From Poindextera sp035604135 (GTDB lineage: Bacteria; Pseudomonadota; Alphaproteobacteria; Caulobacterales; Caulobacteraceae), in assembly GCA_035604135.1 (NCBI GenBank), contig DATNJB010000048.1, positions 1 through 64,000 on the forward strand: DNA of 64,000 nucleotides, in the 5' to 3' direction. A program made the position numbers and the translations under genes. Within the stretch, counting starts at the first letter, position 1. The number at the start of each line of letters is the position of its first letter. Positions 19,058 to 28,667 of this stretch are shown in pieces. Under the pieces are notes generated by a model that had not been told where the DNA came from, did no database searches, and saw only the letters and a program-made list of their open reading frames with translations.

Positions 19058-21436
19058 CTAGGGGCTGGGCGAGATCTCCTGCCGGCGCAGGAACGCGTCG
19101 AACACGTCGGCGTAGTCGTCGGTCCAGACGCGCACCCTGGGCGACGGCGAAAGGTCGCGCCAGCGCGTGTCGTTGGCGATCGGCGCGAGGTCCGCGGGGC
19201 TTCGCGCGACCACGACCCAATCCGAGGCGTCCTGGTAGTCGGTGCTCTGAGCGGCGCTGTCGCTGTCGGCGTTGATCGCGTGCGGGTCGGAGAACAGGCG
19301 CGCGGTCAGGCCCTCGGCGTGAGCGATCCCCTCGACGACCGGCGCGAGGTCGAGAAACTGGTTTGAGATGTGGAAGACGACCAGGCCGTCTGGCTTGAGC
19401 TTCGCCAGGTAGAGCTGCATCGCCTCGCGCGTCAGCATGTGGGTGGGGATCGCGTCCGAGCTGAACGCGTCGAGGATGATGACGCCGAAGGCGCCGTTCG
19501 GCTGGCGCTCCAACGACAGGCGGGCGTCGCCGAGGACGACCGTTGGTCTCGCGGGGCAATCGCGCAGGAACGTGAAGAGCGCGGGGTTCCTCGCGATCGC
19601 CACGACCGCCGGGTTGATCTCGAAGAAGGTCCAGCGCTCGCCGGCGTGGGCGTAGCAGGCGACCGAGCCGGCGCCGAGGCCGACCACGGCCACGTCCTGT
19701 GTCAGCGGCCCGCCGCCGATGCGGGCAAACAGCTGACCGAGCGGACCAGCCGGATGGTAGTAGCTCAGCGGCTGCAGGCGGCGCGCCGGGTCGAGGCTCT
19801 GCGCGCCGTGTTCGATCGTGCCGTTTATCAGCACCCGCATCGGCGGCGTGGCGTGGTTGTCGACCCTGAGGATGCCGTAGAAGTTGCGCGCGTGTGCAAT
19901 CTCTGGGCCAAGCTCGCCGCTCGTGCCGGCGCCGGCCACGATCAGCGCGCCGACCGTGAGCGCGAACCGCAAAGGCCGCGCCTGCAAGGCGAAAACGACG
20001 AGCCCGATGAGCAGGACGATGACCTGCGCCGGACCGTTCAGGTCGGTGAAATCGAGCTTGGCGACGTCCATCAGCGCCAGGATGCCGCCGAGCAGCAGAG
20101 CCGGCAGCACAGTATCCAGAAGCGCCGCCGGCCAGTCCTTGCGGTCCGGCAACCTGCCCGGCCGCAGCATGCAGGCCAGCACCAGGATCAGCGGGTACTC
20201 GATGACGCGCGAGAAGACGACGGGAGCGATGAGTGCGTTGAAGACGCCGCCCAGCGCGCCGCCCAGCGCGACAAAGAGGTAGAATTCCGTCAGCCGCGCG
20301 GGCGGCGGGCGCAGCCGCGCGAGCATCTGGTGGCAGAGCAGCGCGGTTGCGAAGAAGGCCGCGAGGTTGAGGCCGAACAGCGGCAGCGAGGGTCCGCTCT
20401 CGCCGGAGAGGAAGGTCAGCGCCAACGCCGCCATCAGCACGGCCTGCAGCCAGCTCGTCCATCGCTCGGGCAGCGGGACGAGGGTCTGGAACGCCAGGAC
20501 GAAGCTCAAGAGGTAGAGCGCGAGCGGGATGGCCCAGAACAGGGGCGCCGCGGCGATGTTCATTGTCAGGTGGCTGGTGACGCCAAGCAGCAGGCTCGAG
20601 GGGACGAACGCGAGCACGAGCCAGCGCGCCCGCTTTTGCCAGCCGCGGTCGAGCGCCGGCATGGCGGCCGCGGCGTCTTCCGGCTCGGCGGGTTCGACAT
20701 TCCTGGGCGCCACGATCGCGGCGATCGCGCAGGCCAGCACGAGCGCCGCCAACGCGAGATAGCCGACGGTCCAGAGCGCGCCCTGGCTGACGAGGCTGAG
20801 GTTTGGCTCGATCAGCGTCGGGTAGCTCACAAGCGCGCCCAGGCTGCCCAGGTTGCTCGCGGCGTAGAGGAAGTAGGGATCGCGCGCGGCCGGCCCGTCC
20901 AGGCGCGCAAACCAGGACTGTAGCAGCGAAGCGGTTCCGGCCAGGACCACGAACGGCGCGCCGACCATCAAGGCAAGCGCGCTGAGCTGCCAGAGGATCG
21001 GATTGGCCCCGCCGGGCGGGGACAGACGCGGCGCGGTGATGGGCAGGAACAGGGCGGCTGCGACGAGCAGCGCCGGGTGCAGCAGGGCCACAAAGCGGCT
21101 GCGCCCCCAACGAACGCTCGCGTGCGCATAGAGGTATCCGCCCAAGAGCGCGACCTGGAAGAACACGAGCGCCGTGTTCCAGACCGAGGCGCCGCCACCT
21201 AGGAGGGGAAGCAGCAACCGCGAGCTGAGCAGTTCGGCCCAGAAGACGAGCGCCGCGCCGAGCAGGAGCGCCGCGCCAAACAGCGCCTGCCTCACCGCCA
21301 ACGGGCGCGCGGTTGCGTTTGCACCGACGATCTGGCCGACCTCCCCGACGGGCGGAGACTGGCGCGACAGATGGAGCTTGAACAGAGGGGGCGGCCCGAG
21401 ATCGGTGTTGCAGCGCTTGGCGCCCCGACGCATCAT
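19058..21436 (-). CDS. membrane-anchored spermidine synthase-like fusion protein
   Basis: A 792-aa fusion. Roughly residues 45-490 form a polytopic membrane region (a dozen or more helices), and residues about 500-790 form a spermidine synthase-like Rossmann domain: VAVVGLGAGSVACYA, WTFFEINPAVVAIA, VVLGDARLSL and IILDAFSSDAIPTHML. Such fusions are widespread in Proteobacteria; their substrate and cellular role are unsettled. The start could be later, since residues 1-45 are non-hydrophobic. It is divergent from a small exported protein gene. Confidence 0.85.
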   Translation of the reverse strand: MMRRGAKRCNTDLGPPPLFKLHLSRQSPPVGEVGQIVGANATARPLAVRQALFGAALLLGAALVFWAELLSSRLLLPLLGGGASVWNTALVFFQVALLGGYLYAHASVRWGRSRFVALLHPALLVAAALFLPITAPRLSPPGGANPILWQLSALALMVGAPFVVLAGTASLLQSWFARLDGPAARDPYFLYAASNLGSLGALVSYPTLIEPNLSLVSQGALWTVGYLALAALVLACAIAAIVAPRNVEPAEPEDAAAAMPALDRGWQKRARWLVLAFVPSSLLLGVTSHLTMNIAAAPLFWAIPLALYLLSFVLAFQTLVPLPERWTSWLQAVLMAALALTFLSGESGPSLPLFGLNLAAFFATALLCHQMLARLRPPPARLTEFYLFVALGGALGGVFNALIAPVVFSRVIEYPLILVLACMLRPGRLPDRKDWPAALLDTVLPALLLGGILALMDVAKLDFTDLNGPAQVIVLLIGLVVFALQARPLRFALTVGALIVAGAGTSGELGPEIAHARNFYGILRVDNHATPPMRVLINGTIEHGAQSLDPARRLQPLSYYHPAGPLGQLFARIGGGPLTQDVAVVGLGAGSVACYAHAGERWTFFEINPAVVAIARNPALFTFLRDCPARPTVVLGDARLSLERQPNGAFGVIILDAFSSDAIPTHMLTREAMQLYLAKLKPDGLVVFHISNQFLDLAPVVEGIAHAEGLTARLFSDPHAINADSDSAAQSTDYQDASDWVVVARSPADLAPIANDTRWRDLSPSPRVRVWTDDYADVFDAFLRRQEISPSP

Positions 21437-21459
21437 CAGCCGCCTCGGGAGGACTCCAC

Positions 21460-21654
21460 ATGAAGTTGAACGCCATCGCCTCGGCCATCGCCTTGGCCTG
21501 CCTGGTCACGGGGACGACCGTGGCTCTCGCAACACCGCACGTCGCCGACGCAACCAGTACGGGAAAGATCACGAAGGTGACCAAGACCACCAAGACCAGC
21601 AAGGCGCACAAGGGCGGCAAGAGGCCCCCCCATATCACCGGTGGCTACGGTTAG
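21460..21654 (+). CDS. small exported Lys/Thr-rich protein
   Basis: A 64-aa protein with signal peptide MKLNAIASAIALACLVTGTT (cleavage near ALA) and a short mature part rich in Lys and Thr (repeats of TKT/TK) ending HITGGYG. GGGAGGA is correctly placed before ATG 21460. No family recognised. The 67-bp spacer leads to the next gene. Confidence 0.65.
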   Translation: MKLNAIASAIALACLVTGTTVALATPHVADATSTGKITKVTKTTKTSKAHKGGKRPPHITGGYG

Positions 21655-21721
21655 AACGGACGGGAGTTCAAACGGCGGGCGGCGTTCCGAGGGCGACTGA
21701 GTGCAGGCTAAGGACGCGGCG

Positions 21722-22948
21722 ATGACGCCTGTCCGTCGCGCTCTCGTGTCGATCGCCGTTCCGGCTGTTCTTACCCTTGCGGCCGCAGTTGTCTGGTTCG
21801 TGACGCGCCCCGGCGCTGTCGCGCCGGCGGCCGCTACGCGTGAGCCGGGCGGCGAGCCCAGCGACGTCGCGACGGCGCTCGGCGACCCCGACGAATACGC
21901 GTGGCGCCTGTTCTTCTTCATCAATCGCCAAGCCGCCCCCGGGGCCGCTGGCGTGGCCGACCCCGGCCGCTCGATCCGCCAATACGACCCGGACGAGCCC
22001 GTGGTCTGGGAGACGTGGGCGCTGGCCTCCGGCGCGGGGCGGACGCAAGCGGGCAGCGAGGCGTTGAGAGTGGGCGGCGTGGCCCCGGTGGCCTGGTCCG
22101 CGCTTCCGCGCGAGCGGTGGCCGGCCAAGGTGCTCAGCGTGAATCTCGCCAATCCTGACGGGCCGGCGATCCTCGAGGTGCGCCTTAACCGCGCCAGCTA
22201 CGACTTCATCCGTTCGGGCGGCCTCTACACCACGGCCGGCCTCGAGCAGGCCTACGCGGCGGCCGTCGTCCAGCGCCGGCCGGACGCCATCCAGTTTCCG
22301 GTCGACGCCAAGGCGGTGAAGGCGGTGTGGAAGGACCTAGGTCCGCGGCCACCGCCGGCCGTGCTGGCCCGGTACCACTGGCGGCGGATCGGCAGCCACG
22401 TCTGGGGCCTGACCGGCCTGCATATCGTGACCAAGGACCTGCCGACGTGGTTCTGGGCCGATTTCGAGCACGTCGACGACCCCATTCCGCCAGGCGAGCC
22501 GTCGAGCGATACGACCACGCGGGGGCCCGGCGCCCTGGCCAGGGGCGCCGTCGATGGCGAGCGGCGGGAGCTGTCCGGCACCAAGTGGGCCTACTATCGC
22601 CTGCGCGGCGTGCAGATCGGCTTCACCGACGCCCGCGGCGCGCCGACCAGGCTCTCCGATGCGGTGCTGGAGCGGGGCTTCGAGCACACCTCCTGCATGA
22701 CGTGCCATGCGCGCGCCACGATCGGCGTCCGCGACGGCCAGCTCGAGCGCCTGAATCCGAACCCGACCAACTTCGACGATGCCCAGGGCCGGCCGCCTGC
22801 GATCGCGGACGCGAAGAACAGCGACCTCGGCGTCCCGTCGGTCAGCCTTTTCGGCAAGGATCGGCTGACCTTCCTGCAAACCGACTTCATCTGGGCTATG
22901 GCCTTGCGGGCGCCGCGCGAGACCCTGCCGGCCGGAGGCGGACGATGA
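21722..22948 (+). CDS. hypothetical protein with a c-type heme motif
   Basis: A 408-aa exported or membrane-anchored protein. It has one N-terminal hydrophobic helix (about residues 7-30), a long unassigned domain with several Trp-rich segments, and a C-terminal CMTCH motif near residue 325, which could attach one heme c. Function unknown; the layout resembles uncharacterised periplasmic cytochrome-like proteins. The last 4 bp overlap the start of the glutathione transferase gene (ATGA), so both are translated from one mRNA. Confidence 0.75.
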   Translation: MTPVRRALVSIAVPAVLTLAAAVVWFVTRPGAVAPAAATREPGGEPSDVATALGDPDEYAWRLFFFINRQAAPGAAGVADPGRSIRQYDPDEPVVWETWALASGAGRTQAGSEALRVGGVAPVAWSALPRERWPAKVLSVNLANPDGPAILEVRLNRASYDFIRSGGLYTTAGLEQAYAAAVVQRRPDAIQFPVDAKAVKAVWKDLGPRPPPAVLARYHWRRIGSHVWGLTGLHIVTKDLPTWFWADFEHVDDPIPPGEPSSDTTTRGPGALARGAVDGERRELSGTKWAYYRLRGVQIGFTDARGAPTRLSDAVLERGFEHTSCMTCHARATIGVRDGQLERLNPNPTNFDDAQGRPPAIADAKNSDLGVPSVSLFGKDRLTFLQTDFIWAMALRAPRETLPAGGGR

Positions 22949-23640
22949 AGCTCTACCAGACCTACACCTCGCCGTTCCCAACCCGCGTGCGGCTGGTGCT
23001 CTACGCCAAGGGCCTGGACGTCGAGATCATCGAGCCGCCGGGGTTCCACACCTCAGCCGAGAGCAAGGGCGACTATTTCACGATCAACCCGATCGGCCGC
23101 GTGCCGGCGCTGGTGCTCGACGATGGCCGTGCCCTGCCGGAGTCCGAGGTCATCTGCGAGTACCTCGAGGACGCCTATCCCGACCCGCCGGTGCGCCCCG
23201 CCGACCCCTGGGCGCGGGCGCAAGTTCGACTGATCTCGCGGCTCTGCGACATCTATCTGGTCATGGCGATGGTCCCGCTGTTCAACGCCGCCGGCCGCTC
23301 CCGCCGCCACTGGGACGCCGAGCGCATCGCCGCCGCGCTGGCGGAGATCGAGACCGCGCTCGGCTACATCGAGGTCTACATCGGGACCGGCGGGTACGCG
23401 GTGGGCGAGAGCCTCACCACCGCCGACGGCGCGCTCCTGCCGCAACTCGTGCTGGCCTACGAGTGGGCGCCCCGGCTGTTCGCCGCCGAGAGTCCGCTCG
23501 GCAAGCATCCCAAGCTCGCCGCCTACTGGCGGGCGATCCCCGCCGACCCGATCGCCGCGCGCCTGCTCAAGGAAACCCGCGACGCCATCACCGACGAACA
23601 GGCCCGCGCCCAAGCGGCGGCCGCGAGATCCGCGCCCTAA
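22945..23640 (+). CDS. glutathione S-transferase family protein
   Basis: A 231-aa cytosolic protein. It has an N-terminal thioredoxin-like domain (MKLYQTYTSPFPTRVRLVLYAKG, cis-Pro in GRVPALVLDDG, ESEVICEYLED glutathione site) and an all-helical C-terminal domain (about 85-215). It has no cysteine at the CxxC position, so it is a Ser/Tyr-type enzyme. It is translationally coupled to the preceding heme-motif protein. It overlaps the convergent DUF1223 gene by 4 bp at the stops. Confidence 0.92.
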   Translation: MKLYQTYTSPFPTRVRLVLYAKGLDVEIIEPPGFHTSAESKGDYFTINPIGRVPALVLDDGRALPESEVICEYLEDAYPDPPVRPADPWARAQVRLISRLCDIYLVMAMVPLFNAAGRSRRHWDAERIAAALAEIETALGYIEVYIGTGGYAVGESLTTADGALLPQLVLAYEWAPRLFAAESPLGKHPKLAAYWRAIPADPIAARLLKETRDAITDEQARAQAAAARSAP

Positions 23641-24317
23641 AGCTTGGCCGCGGCCAGGATCGGGCCCCCGTTGACGCTCTGCACTAGGATCGCCGTCCTC
23701 AGCACCGGGTCGGCCGGCGGAAGGGCGATGCTCACCGTGGGCCCGGTCCAGTGGCCGACGCGGGTCAGCCGCCGCACGACATCGCGATGCGGCAAGGTCT
23801 TGCCGCCGTTCTCGCCGCGCCGAACGGCGACGTTCAGCGTCCGCGGATCGTAGCGCACCAGCCAGATATCGGCGCCGCCCGCCGGCGCACGGCCGGCGGC
23901 GACCGCGACGCTGCGCCGGCTGACCGTTAGCACCGCGCCCGACGGCGCGCCGGCGGCTTGGATCGCCGCGCCGAGCTCGAGCAGATCGTTTCCGATCACG
24001 TCGCGCCGTCCGTCGATCACCACCTGCGGCGTCGCCACCTCGCCGCGCCGCCACTGATGCGCATAGTCCCACTGCCGCTGTGTGTAGGCGGGGTCGGCGA
24101 AGGTGTCCTTCCAGCCGAGGTTGTCCCAGTAGGTGACGCCGAAGCTCAGGACCAAGAGGTCCGGCCGATCGGCGAGCGCGTTGACGTTGGCGTCGGCCGG
24201 CGGGCAGGAAGAGCAACCCTGGCTCTGGTAGAGCTCGACCACCACCGGGCTCGGCGCCGCTGCCGCGGCGCCGGCCGCAAGCAGGGCGGCCGTGGCGAGT
24301 CCCAACAACATCCGCAT
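23637..24317 (-). CDS. DUF1223 thioredoxin-like secreted protein
   Basis: A 226-aa exported protein. The signal peptide ends at AGAAAAA, then comes the DUF1223 signature ELYQSQGCSSCPPADAN with a CSSC pair (a thioredoxin-like redox motif), WDNLGWKDTFADPAYTQRQ and TPQVVIDG. The family is periplasmic and widespread in alphaproteobacteria, with function unproven. It stands alone. Confidence 0.92.
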   Translation of the reverse strand: MRMLLGLATAALLAAGAAAAAPSPVVVELYQSQGCSSCPPADANVNALADRPDLLVLSFGVTYWDNLGWKDTFADPAYTQRQWDYAHQWRRGEVATPQVVIDGRRDVIGNDLLELGAAIQAAGAPSGAVLTVSRRSVAVAAGRAPAGGADIWLVRYDPRTLNVAVRRGENGGKTLPHRDVVRRLTRVGHWTGPTVSIALPPADPVLRTAILVQSVNGGPILAAAKL

Positions 24318-24404
24318 GGCGGCGCCCTCGTCTAGTGGCTGAGCTCAGTGCTACCTAGTGCGGGTGAGGGCTGGATCAACCCGAAGCCGCCCTCGGAGCC
24401 GTCG

Positions 24405-25598
24405 ATGACCGAGCCAGAGTCGTCTTCCGCCGAAAAGCCGCTCGCGGGCGTCACGGTGCTCGACCTGACCCTGGCCCGCGCCGGACCGACCTGCGTTCGC
24501 CACCTTGCCGACTGGGGCGCCGATGTCATCCAGGTCCAGCAGCCCTCTGCCGGGGACGACCTCATCGGCGCGCGCGACGGCTTCGACTATCAGAACCTGC
24601 ACCGGAATAAGCGGGCGATCAGCCTGAACCTGAAGTCGCCGCAAGGGCACGCTGCCTTCCTGCGCCTGGCCGCACACGCCGACGTGGTGGTCGAGAACAT
24701 GCGCTCGCAGGTGAAACACCGCCTGAAGGTCGCCTACGAGGACCTCAAGCCGATCAACCCGCGGATCATCTACGGCTCGATCTCCGGGTTCGGCCAGGAT
24801 GGCCCATACGGCAAGCGCGCCGGCGTCGACCAGATCGTTCAGGGCATGAGCGGGCTGATGTCGATCACCGGCGAGCCGGGCCGTGGTCCGATGCGGGTCG
24901 GCATCGCGATTTCCGACATGGCCGCCGGCACGCTGCTGGCGCTCGGGATCATGATGGCGCTCTACAAGCGCGAGCGGACAGGGGAGGGGATGAATGTCAC
25001 CACCTCCCTGCTCGAAAGCCAGCTGTTCATGCTCGACTTCCAGGCCTCGCGCTGGCTGATGGGGGGCGAGGTTCCCGCACAAACCGGCAACGATCACCCG
25101 ACGATGACGCCGATGGGCGCGTTCCCGACCGAAGACGGCTGGGTCAACGTCGCCGCCTCGTCGCCCGACCAGTGGCGACGATTCTGCGAGGCGATCGACC
25201 GTCCCGATTGGCTGGAAAAGGACGAGTGGCGCTCGGCCGGCCGGCGCACGCGCGTGCGCGCCGAGGTCAACGCCGCCGTCGCCGAGGAGACGCGCAAGCA
25301 ACCCAGCGCCCACTGGGTGGAGGTGATGGAGGAGGCCGGCATCCCCTGCGGCCCGATCTACACCGTCGACCAGGCCTTCGCCGACCCGCAGGTGAAACAC
25401 CTGGGCGTGGCCGCGCCCATGACCCACCCGAGGCTTGGCGCGACCCACGTGGTCGCCTCGCCGATCAACATCGACGGCGTCGACAAGTCGATCAGGAACG
25501 CCGCGCCGGCCAAGCCCGACGCGACGGACGAGGTGCTAGCCTCGGTGGGCTACAGCTCCGCCGAGATTGCAGCGATGCGCCAGGCGGGCGCGATCTAG
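24405..25598 (+). CDS. CaiB/BaiF family CoA transferase
   Basis: A 397-aa class III CoA transferase that moves CoA between carboxylic acids. It shows LTLARAGPTCVRHLADWGADVI, HRNKRAISLNLKSP, a catalytic-Asp candidate in VGIAISDMAAGT, and the C-terminal GIPCGPIYTVDQAF. Substrate unknown. ATG 24405 is chosen (GGAG upstream); an in-frame ATG at 24348 would add a Pro-rich 19-residue tail with no support. Confidence 0.93.
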   Translation: MTEPESSSAEKPLAGVTVLDLTLARAGPTCVRHLADWGADVIQVQQPSAGDDLIGARDGFDYQNLHRNKRAISLNLKSPQGHAAFLRLAAHADVVVENMRSQVKHRLKVAYEDLKPINPRIIYGSISGFGQDGPYGKRAGVDQIVQGMSGLMSITGEPGRGPMRVGIAISDMAAGTLLALGIMMALYKRERTGEGMNVTTSLLESQLFMLDFQASRWLMGGEVPAQTGNDHPTMTPMGAFPTEDGWVNVAASSPDQWRRFCEAIDRPDWLEKDEWRSAGRRTRVRAEVNAAVAEETRKQPSAHWVEVMEEAGIPCGPIYTVDQAFADPQVKHLGVAAPMTHPRLGATHVVASPINIDGVDKSIRNAAPAKPDATDEVLASVGYSSAEIAAMRQAGAI

Positions 25599-25619
25599 GC
25601 CCGACCGCCGACGGACGCG

Positions 25620-27011
25620 TCAGGCGTCAGGCGCGATGTTGGAGTTCACGCGGAACAGATTGCCGGGGTCGTAGGCCTTCTTGATCCGGCGCAGGCGAGC
25701 ATGGCTCTCGCCGAACGAGGCGCGCACCTTTTCCGGCTGGTCGTCCGCGGTGATGTGGTTGACGTAAACGCTTCCAAGCAGGTGCGGCTCGAGCCTGGCC
25801 CAGACCGCACGCACCCAGGCGATGTGGGTCGCGCTTTCAGCCGGATCGGTCCAGCAGCCGATGGCGTCGATATCCCACTGTGGGCGGCGCGCCGAGAAGG
25901 CGGTGGCCGACGCCGGGCGCCGGCAGATCTCGCCGTGGATGTAGAACATCAGGAGCGCGTTCATCGGCGAAGAGAAGCTGGCGGCCGCCGCCACGAACTC
26001 GTCGATCAGCGCGTCCGAAAGCTCTTCGGTGAAGGCCGAACGCCAGTAGCGCTGCAGCCCATGCACGGCGTTGGGCTCGTCCAGAAGCACCTGCCGCGCG
26101 CCGTAGGACATCGCGCTTACGGAATCCATGATCGGCTGGCCGAACTGACGCAGGGGCGCCAGGACGCGCTCCCCCTCTTCGATCGGTCCGTTGTAGCCCA
26201 TCAGCAGCGCCAGCACCGGCGAGCCGGCCGGCGAGAGCAAGCCCGCGTGGACCTCGGCCTCGTCCGGCAAGGTTCGAACGAAGTCGCGATAGAAGCGCAG
26301 CACGTCGCGCGCCTGGTCCAGCGGGTGCAGCACCATGCCGCCCAGCACCTGGCCCACGGGATGCAGCTGGAACTCGAACTCGGTGACGACGCCATAGTTG
26401 CCGCCCCCGCCGCGCAGCGCCCAGAACAGATCGGGCTCCTCCGTCTCGCTCGCCCGGCGCAGCTTGCCGTCGGCGGTGACGACCTCGGCGGACAGCAGAT
26501 TGTCCACTGTCGCCCCGTGCAGGCCGCCGAGCCAGCCGATGCCGCCGCCGAGGGTGAGGCCGCCAACGCCGGTGTTGGAGACCGTGCCTCCGGTGACCGC
26601 CAGACCGTGGGCCTGGGTCGCCGCGTCCATCTCGAGCCACAGGACGCCGCCCTGGACGCGGGCCGTGCGATGCTCGGGATCAACCGTGATCTGTTTCATC
26701 AGCGACAGGTCGAGCACCATGCCGCCGTCGTTGACGCCATAGCCGGGCGCGCTGTGCCCGCCGCCGCGCACCGACAGCAAGAGGCCGTTGGTGCGAGCGA
26801 AGTCGACCGCGTTCCGAACGTCGCCGGCGTCAGCGCAGCGCACGATCAGCGCGGGGCGACGATCGACATTGCCGTTCCACACCCGTCGCGCAGCCTCATA
26901 GTCCGCGTCCTGCGCGAGGATCACGCTGCCCCGCAGGCCCCCGCGAAGCGCCGCGATCGCCGCGTCATCCAGGCCGACGTGGCCGCCGTCCAAAGTCAGG
27001 CTGTCGAGCAT
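25620..27011 (-). CDS. FAD-linked oxidase, berberine-bridge-like
   Basis: A 463-aa vanillyl-alcohol-oxidase superfamily flavoprotein. The FAD domain has SVRGGGHSAPGYG (His that can bind FAD covalently) and GGLTLGGGIGWLGG; the C-terminal BBE motif is DPGNLFRVNSNI. The second covalent anchor of double-linked enzymes, a Cys two residues after Gly in the next loop, is Val here (GGTVSNTGVGG), so at most one covalent link is expected. No signal peptide. The substrate is unknown. Confidence 0.92.
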   Translation of the reverse strand: MLDSLTLDGGHVGLDDAAIAALRGGLRGSVILAQDADYEAARRVWNGNVDRRPALIVRCADAGDVRNAVDFARTNGLLLSVRGGGHSAPGYGVNDGGMVLDLSLMKQITVDPEHRTARVQGGVLWLEMDAATQAHGLAVTGGTVSNTGVGGLTLGGGIGWLGGLHGATVDNLLSAEVVTADGKLRRASETEEPDLFWALRGGGGNYGVVTEFEFQLHPVGQVLGGMVLHPLDQARDVLRFYRDFVRTLPDEAEVHAGLLSPAGSPVLALLMGYNGPIEEGERVLAPLRQFGQPIMDSVSAMSYGARQVLLDEPNAVHGLQRYWRSAFTEELSDALIDEFVAAAASFSSPMNALLMFYIHGEICRRPASATAFSARRPQWDIDAIGCWTDPAESATHIAWVRAVWARLEPHLLGSVYVNHITADDQPEKVRASFGESHARLRRIKKAYDPGNLFRVNSNIAPDA

Positions 27012-27209
27012 CTAGGTGTTCTCCGCTGGTTGACCTGCGAACTCGAGGCTTCCGCCTCGGCGCGAGCGCGCCATCCGGCGACCGACGCGACCCTAGCTAG
27101 CCCGCATCTGCGACGGCAAGCGAAAGGTGCTGGATGTGCGCCCTTGGGTTGGGCGTGGTCGTCGGGACGCAGCGGCGACGGGGGGCGCCGCGGCGGGCCG
27201 CGGCCTTGT

Positions 27210-28448
27210 TCAGCTTCCGAAGTCCCAGCTTTCGCCGGCTGCATAGCGAGACAGCACGTTGCGCGCGATCAGGATGCGATGCACCTCGTCGGGGCCGTCG
27301 GCGATCCGCAATGTTCGGGCGCCCATGTACATGCCCGCGAGCGGCAGGTCGCCCGACACCCCGGCGGCGCCCCAGACCTGTATGGCGCGATCGACGACGC
27401 GCTCGAAGGCGGCCGGAACGAAGACCTTGATGGCCGAGATGTCGATCCGCGGATCGCCGCCGCCCTCCATCAGCTCCGCGCAGCGAATCGTCATCAGCCG
27501 CGCGGCTTGGATGTCGATGTAGGAGTCAGCAATGAACCCTTGCACGAACTGTTTGGTCGCCAGAAGTCCTCCGTGCACTTCCCGCATGGAGGCGCGCTCG
27601 ACCATCAGATCGAACGCGCGCCACATTTGTCCGATCGAGTTCATGCAGTGAAAGACGCGGCCGGCGCCGAGTCGATCCTGCGCGGCCTGGTGGCCCGATC
27701 CGGCTGCGCCCAGGGCGTTCTCTTCGGGAACCCTCACATTGTCGTAGATGATCTCGCAGTGATCGCTCGGACGGCCCCAGACTTCCACGCCGCGGACGAT
27801 GCGGAGTCCCGGCGTCTTCGTTGGAACGATGATCTGTGTCATGCGCCCAGTGTCGTGCCCTGCGCCCTCCGTCCGGCACATGACGATCAGGAAGTCCGAG
27901 CGGAATCCGTTCGACGTGAACCACTTGTGTCCATTTATGACCCATTCGCCGTCCTCGAGGCGGGCCGTCGTCTTGATCGCGCGCGGGTCGGAGCCAGGCG
28001 CGTCCGGTTCGGTCATCGAGAACCCGGACTCCATCTTGCCCTCGGTCAGGGGCACGAGCCATTTCCGCTTCTGCGCTTCTGTGCCGTACTTCAGAAGGAT
28101 GGTCTGGTTGCCGGAGTTGGGCGCCACGACGCCGAACAGCCCGGCCCCGCCAGGCGCGTAGGCGAGTACCTCGTTCATGTAGGCATGCTCGAGGAAGCTC
28201 AGGCCCGCCCCGCCGTATTCCGGCGGCAAGTGCGGCGCCCAAAGCCCCGCCTGTCTCACTTTTTCCTTGATGGCGTCTGCGACGCTCTTCGACGCGGCGC
28301 GCTCCTCCACCGTCGCATCGTGGCGCCAGCCGGCCGCGAGCGCGCGCTCGTTGGGCAGGATCTCCTTGTTGACGATGCGGGCTGTGAGGTCGCGGATCTC
28401 GTTGATGCGCGCATTCAGCGTGGGGATCGGCTTCACGTTCATAGGCAT
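27210..28448 (-). CDS. acyl-CoA dehydrogenase
   Basis: A 412-aa flavoenzyme of the acyl-CoA dehydrogenase family with the full three-domain layout: FSMTEPDAPGSDPR and GHKWFTSNG in the middle domain, and a C-terminal helical domain with QVWGAAGVSGDLPLAGMYMGARTLRIADGPDEVH. It resembles the long-chain ACAD10/11-like group. The 198-bp gap toward the FAD oxidase gene (27012-27209) shows no gene. The 219 bp upstream (28449-28667) are also empty of recognisable genes. Confidence 0.93.
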   Translation of the reverse strand: MPMNVKPIPTLNARINEIRDLTARIVNKEILPNERALAAGWRHDATVEERAASKSVADAIKEKVRQAGLWAPHLPPEYGGAGLSFLEHAYMNEVLAYAPGGAGLFGVVAPNSGNQTILLKYGTEAQKRKWLVPLTEGKMESGFSMTEPDAPGSDPRAIKTTARLEDGEWVINGHKWFTSNGFRSDFLIVMCRTEGAGHDTGRMTQIIVPTKTPGLRIVRGVEVWGRPSDHCEIIYDNVRVPEENALGAAGSGHQAAQDRLGAGRVFHCMNSIGQMWRAFDLMVERASMREVHGGLLATKQFVQGFIADSYIDIQAARLMTIRCAELMEGGGDPRIDISAIKVFVPAAFERVVDRAIQVWGAAGVSGDLPLAGMYMGARTLRIADGPDEVHRILIARNVLSRYAAGESWDFGS

Positions 28449-28667
28449 AACGCTCTCCCCGTGTTCTCGAACGGTGAGGCAAGACTAGATGGCCTGGCCA
28501 CCGCACCGTTGATGCAGGTCAAACGGCGCGTCCTCGCCGTGCAAAAGGTTTCAGCTTGTCGGCCGTCACCACAGAGGCCGCTTTCGAACGACAGCGGCTA
28601 TGCGGCCAGGAGCGCTTATGAGGCTTAGCGACGCCAGGGCCGAGACCAGCCACGGGGCGCTCGCGCC

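Noticed and set aside
25701..28628. A 975-codon plus-strand open frame
   Set aside because: It runs antisense across the FAD oxidase and acyl-CoA dehydrogenase genes, has His/Arg/Gly/Ala-biased composition and no domain. GC-rich shadow.
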